From assembly GCA_018396995.1 (NCBI GenBank), contig JAGTQB010000004.1:21961-85960 (forward strand): DNA of 64,000 nucleotides, given 5' to 3'. The notes below the pieces were generated by a model. It was not told the origin of the DNA. It did not search any database and saw only the letters and a program-made list of their open reading frames with translations. The stretch is from Candidatus Bathyarchaeota archaeon (GTDB lineage: Archaea; Thermoproteota; Bathyarchaeia; Bathyarchaeales; DTEX01). Positions within the stretch are counted from its first letter, which is position 1; each line of letters opens with the position of its first letter. Positions 59,987 through 64,000 of the stretch are shown here, in pieces. The translations under genes and the position numbers were made by a program.

Positions 59987-60862
59987 TTGCTACATGGTGG
60001 GAGATTGGGTAAGACCGCCGGGATCGTTGCACGTCTAGACCGCGAGGATTCTCTAAAGCTAGCGCTTGAAATCTCTAGTCTTCTTGAAAAAGCGGGATTT
60101 AACGTGTTCTTTGAACAGGAGCTCGCTGTACTCGCTAATAAGCTTGAGAAGGCTGTACCCCTTGAGAAAATGAGCGCAGACGTGATTATAGTTATAGGCG
60201 GTGATGGAACAATATTGAGGACATGTATGCGCATACCCAAGCCTGAAACACCAGTACTCGCAATAGGTTTAGGCACAAGAGCATTTTTAACCGAGGTATC
60301 ATATAAAGAGGCTTTAGAAGCTATAAACTCATACCTTAAGGGCTCGTATAGGATTGAGACCTTTAACAAAATTGCATCTTTCGTTAAAAACGTTAGACTT
60401 CCAGACGCTCTAAATGAGGTGTTTATAACTACTAAGCATTTATCGAAGATACTGCATGCCAGAATATGGAAGGATAACACTGAGGTTGTGGAGTGTTGGG
60501 CTGATGGAATAATTGTCTCCTCTCAGGTTGGCTCAACAGCATACTCGTTCTCAAGTGGAGGTCCAATACTCGATCCAGGGCTCAACGCTCTTATACTGAC
60601 CCCAGTATGCCCAGCTAACCTTATCCGCCCAATAGTCTTCCCAGAGTATTCGAAGATAACAGTTGAGGTTCTTAAACCAAAGAGAGCTATGGTTGTTATA
60701 GATGGTGATTATCAAAGGGAGATAGGTGATAGCGAGAATAGAGTCCTCGTGAGGATTTCAGAGCATAAAGTTAACTTTATTAGGTTCAAATATGACTTCT
60801 ATAGGCGCCTAAGGGAGAGACTATTATTCCCGATGGAGAGGGAGAATGAGCAAAGAACATAG
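59987..60862 (+). CDS. nadK: NAD kinase
   Basis: IVIGGDGTILRT, VGSTAYSFSSGGPIL. Confidence 0.92.
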   Translation: MLHGGRLGKTAGIVARLDREDSLKLALEISSLLEKAGFNVFFEQELAVLANKLEKAVPLEKMSADVIIVIGGDGTILRTCMRIPKPETPVLAIGLGTRAFLTEVSYKEALEAINSYLKGSYRIETFNKIASFVKNVRLPDALNEVFITTKHLSKILHARIWKDNTEVVECWADGIIVSSQVGSTAYSFSSGGPILDPGLNALILTPVCPANLIRPIVFPEYSKITVEVLKPKRAMVVIDGDYQREIGDSENRVLVRISEHKVNFIRFKYDFYRRLRERLLFPMERENEQRT

Positions 60863-61403
60863 AGTTTTAGTGCTTGATACATCAGCGTTTATAGCCGGTT
60901 TCGATCCAATGACGGTAGAAGAAGAAGTGTATACTGTTCCAGAAGTCGGGCTTGAGCTCACGGACGAGTCAACACCCAAAATGCGTTTTATAGCCTCCGT
61001 TGAGAGTGAAAGACTTATTGTGAGAAGCCCAGCGCCAAACTATGTAGACCTAATTAAGTCTATCTCAAATAAGATCGGGGACTCGGTAACACTCTCCGAG
61101 ACAGATATCCAAGTGCTAGCTCTCGCCGCACAGTTGAGGGATAATGGACACGACGTAATAATCCTCACTGACGATTACTCAATACAGAACACCGCCGAGA
61201 AGATGGGGATAAAATATGCGCCGCTATCAAACCTTGGCATACGCTATCAATTCCAATGGATTATTCGTTGCCCAGCCTGCGGCAGAAAATACCCTCCAGA
61301 TAAGAAGGAGATGATATGCAATGGCTGCGGCTCAGGGCTGGAGAGGAGGCCGGTGAGGAAGATTCCAGTAAAAGGAAAGCATAGGGCGGCGGTTCAACCA
61401 TAA
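60846..61403 (+). CDS. nob1: rRNA maturation endonuclease Nob1 (PIN domain + zinc ribbon)
   Basis: LVLDTSAFIAGF, LTDDYSIQNTAEKMG, CPACGRKY...CNGCGSGL. Confidence 0.93.
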   Translation: MSKEHRVLVLDTSAFIAGFDPMTVEEEVYTVPEVGLELTDESTPKMRFIASVESERLIVRSPAPNYVDLIKSISNKIGDSVTLSETDIQVLALAAQLRDNGHDVIILTDDYSIQNTAEKMGIKYAPLSNLGIRYQFQWIIRCPACGRKYPPDKKEMICNGCGSGLERRPVRKIPVKGKHRAAVQP

Positions 61404-61418
61404 TATTTTTTGGAAAAA

Positions 61419-62534
61419 TTAATCAGCCAACTCCCTTAGAAAGATGCGCAGCTTTTCTTCTGGCACAGGTATTTTATATTTACCATTTATCGAGGCCATC
61501 TCCCCTATACGTTTAGGCAAGACAAACATCAGCGTTTCTCCCTCAGCCTTCTTATCATAATACATTGCCTCAATCATTTCATCAATGTCAAACTCCATCT
61601 TAAGGGGCAGGCCGAACCTCTTAAGCAACTTATTTTGTCTCTCCCACTCATCTATGCTCCAAAAGCCCATCCTCACAGCAACCCAGCCAGATATCCTCAT
61701 CCCAACTGAGACAGCTTCGCCATGCAGAATCTTATAGCCGCTAAGTCTTTCAAGAGCATGACCAGGTGTATGACCATAATTGAGGATAGCCCTTTTATTC
61801 ACTTCGCAAGGATCCTCTTCCACAATTGTCCTCTTTATATTACATGACCTCTCTATAATGTTGAGTAAGACCTCTTCATCTAGACCTAATATTCTATCAA
61901 CATTCTCCTCAAGATATTTAAAGAGGTTTCCGTCATATATTATGCCATACTTAACGACTTCAGCTAAGCCGCTGATAAACTCCCTCCTTGGAAGCGTTTT
62001 AAGCAGGGCTGGGTCAATATAAACTCTCCTCGGCTGATAAAATGCGCCAAGAAGATTCTTCCCCTCAGCAGTATCTACGCCAGTCTTACCACCTATGCTG
62101 CTGTCAACTTGAGCTGTCAAGGTTGTTGGAACCTGAACATATGGTATTCCACGCATGAAAATCGCGGCGGTAAACCCCGCTAAGTCGCCAACAACCCCGC
62201 CACCAAGCGCAATTATCGCCGATTTCCTGTTGATGCCGCTCCTAAGTAAATTGCTAGCTAAATAGCTAACGGTATTTAAGCTCTTTGATTCCTCTCCGGC
62301 AGGGAAATCTATGAGACAGGCGCTGAGACCCTCTTCATAAAATTTATTAAGGAGCCTATTGCCATAAATGTTCTTCAAAGTGGAGTCGGTTATTATTGCA
62401 TATCTATCTCCAAGCGGATTCTCCTTTAAGTCAGATGGTATATTATCGAGCAGCCTAAAGCCTATGAGGATCTCATAGGAATCGTCAATAAATTTTCTTA
62501 AATTTAAACGCAGAACCTTAACCATTTCGCTCAC
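61419..62534 (-). CDS. aroB: 3-dehydroquinate synthase
   Basis: ALGGGVVGDLAGFTAAIFMRGI, PTTLTAQVDSSIGGKTGVD, NYGHTPGHALE. Confidence 0.95.
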   Translation of the reverse strand: MSEMVKVLRLNLRKFIDDSYEILIGFRLLDNIPSDLKENPLGDRYAIITDSTLKNIYGNRLLNKFYEEGLSACLIDFPAGEESKSLNTVSYLASNLLRSGINRKSAIIALGGGVVGDLAGFTAAIFMRGIPYVQVPTTLTAQVDSSIGGKTGVDTAEGKNLLGAFYQPRRVYIDPALLKTLPRREFISGLAEVVKYGIIYDGNLFKYLEENVDRILGLDEEVLLNIIERSCNIKRTIVEEDPCEVNKRAILNYGHTPGHALERLSGYKILHGEAVSVGMRISGWVAVRMGFWSIDEWERQNKLLKRFGLPLKMEFDIDEMIEAMYYDKKAEGETLMFVLPKRIGEMASINGKYKIPVPEEKLRIFLRELAD

Positions 62535-62602
62535 AAAAGATCATAGGGGTAAAAAGATATAACCATATCCCGCTTTAAGCTGGGAAGACTGTTTCGGCGG
62601 AG

Positions 62603-63664
62603 TTACCCCGCGTAATCTTCAATGGCATTTATGGCATATATCTTTTTGCAGACATCAATTATCCTCTTGAGCTCCTTAGGAGTTATCATCTGTGGGCCAT
62701 CTGATAGAGCTTCATCGGGATTATAGTGAACCTCTATCATCAAGCCATGCGCACCAGCAGCTATCGCAGCCTTGCTCATCGGATATATTAAATCCCTGCG
62801 CCCAGTCCCATGACTCGGATCCACGATTATTGGCAAATATGTTTCCCTCTTTATTACTGGGACAGCGCTTAAGTCAAGACTATAACGTGTGAACTGACGC
62901 CCCCTACCAACCGGAAGAATCCCCCTCTCACAGAGGATTACGTCTTTATTCCCTTGAGCCACAGCCCGCTCCGCAAATGAGAGAAACTCCTCTATGCTAG
63001 CTCCGAAGCTCCTCTTTAGGAGAATTGGCTTCTTCTGTCTCGCAGCTTCTTCAATTAAATCCTGGTTGTACATGTTTCTTGCACCAATCTGTAAGATATC
63101 CACATACTTTGCGACTACCTCAACATGTCTCTCGCTTCTAACCTCTGAGACCGTTGGCATACCATACTCCTCACCAGCCTTAGCTAAGTACTCTAAGCCC
63201 TCCTCGCCTAAACCTTGGAAAGAGTGAACGGATGTCCTCGGCTTAAATGCTCCCCCACGAAGTATATTGGCACCAGCCTCATAGACCTCGCGTGCTATCC
63301 TAAAAATTTGCTCCCTGCTCTCAATTGCGCAGGGCCCTGCTATAAAGACTGGCCTATTCCTACCACCAATTTTTATACCCTTAACCTCTATAATTCTATC
63401 TTCTGGAAAGAAGTTTCTTGAGACTAACCTATATGGTACAGTTATCCTGTAAGCCCTCTCAACCCCTGGCAGCGTAGCCAGCTGCTCAAAGTCCACCCTA
63501 TCCTCGTCACCAATTAAACCTATCACAGTCTGAAACTCCCCTCTGGAAACATCAACACGAAGCCCATACTTCTCTTTAACAAGTCTAACAACACGTTCAA
63601 TATCCTCTTCACTAGCACCGGGCTTCATTACGACAGCCATAGAGACACCACTAAAACCAAACAA
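62603..63664 (-). CDS. aroF: DAHP synthase, type I-beta with N-terminal regulatory-like domain
   Basis: VFIAGPCAIESREQI, LRGGAFKPRTSVHSFQGLG, VDPSHGTGRRDL. Confidence 0.95.
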   Translation of the reverse strand: MFGFSGVSMAVVMKPGASEEDIERVVRLVKEKYGLRVDVSRGEFQTVIGLIGDEDRVDFEQLATLPGVERAYRITVPYRLVSRNFFPEDRIIEVKGIKIGGRNRPVFIAGPCAIESREQIFRIAREVYEAGANILRGGAFKPRTSVHSFQGLGEEGLEYLAKAGEEYGMPTVSEVRSERHVEVVAKYVDILQIGARNMYNQDLIEEAARQKKPILLKRSFGASIEEFLSFAERAVAQGNKDVILCERGILPVGRGRQFTRYSLDLSAVPVIKRETYLPIIVDPSHGTGRRDLIYPMSKAAIAAGAHGLMIEVHYNPDEALSDGPQMITPKELKRIIDVCKKIYAINAIEDYAG

Positions 63665-63749
63665 GTATTAACAGGAAGATTTAAGCTAATCGATAATAAA
63701 CAACCAAAAAAGTAAATAAAGACTGAGAAAAATAAAAACAAATAGTGGT

Positions 63750-63864
63750 GCCGGGGTACCCAAGCCTGGACAAATAGGGGGGTCAGAACCTTCTAGGCTA
63801 GGGGGGAGGACTTAAGATCCTCTGGCGTAGGCCGTCGTGGGTTCAAGTCCCACCCCCGGCACCA
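63750..63864 (+). tRNA. tRNA-Leu(TAA) with D-arm intron of about 24-27 nt, CCA encoded
   Basis: GCCGGGG/CCCCGGC, anticodon stem GAGGA/TCCTC with loop CTTAAGA, T-arm GTGGG-TTCAAGT-CCCAC; extra sequence between direct repeats TAGGGGGG (63775-63782, 63799-63806). Confidence 0.85.
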
Positions 63865-64000
63865 AGAATCTTGCCGATTTTCCGAAACGGGGCTTAAAAT
63901 TTGGTTTTCTTTTTTCGGGGCTGAGCTGGGGCTATTTCTGTTTGCTATTTCGTAAAGAGCCTTTAAGCAAACTTCTTTTGGGTTTATTCCAATTTTTCTT

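Noticed and set aside
63793-64000. Minus-strand open frame entering from the right edge (..RKIGINPKEVCLKALYEIANRNSPSSAP..)
   Set aside because: May be a real truncated gene, but the frame only stops inside antisense tRNA-Leu; coding extent cannot be judged within this window.
1-64000. CRISPR arrays, transposons, prophage or defence islands
   Set aside because: No regularly spaced repeats, transposase, integrase or known defence genes recognised in the sequence or ORF track.

Overview
This is a 64 kb archaeal chromosomal window, probably Thermoproteota-like (inferred from tRNA introns, eIF5A, Nep1, Nob1, archaeal TrpRS and PyrI; the lineage itself is not established). It is mostly housekeeping genes. 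There is a redox/oxygen-defence cluster at about 0-9 kb, two ABC-2 exporter loci (one with a NEW3-repeat surface protein), a trpEGDCF operon without trpA/trpB, and an LDH plus LUD/HdrD-like fusion operon. No CRISPR array, IS element or rRNA gene was recognised. The most useful observations lie outside the ORF track: (1) a C/D-box guide RNA candidate on the minus strand between rpl12 and the LUD gene, with two C/D units; one guide is perfectly complementary to the conserved 23S PTC segment AUCGUCGUGAGA; (2) five tRNA genes, all with apparent introns, including a two-intron tRNA-Tyr and a tRNA-Leu interrupted in the D-arm; (3) a decayed patch with a rubrerythrin pseudogene and a broken ZIP transporter beside an intact rubredoxin missed by the ORF track; (4) TGTACA (TRP-box-like) motifs around the TATA element of the trp operon; (5) several perfect palindromes at promoters. 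I found no clearly new multi-gene system. All family calls are from reading the protein sequences; no searches were run.
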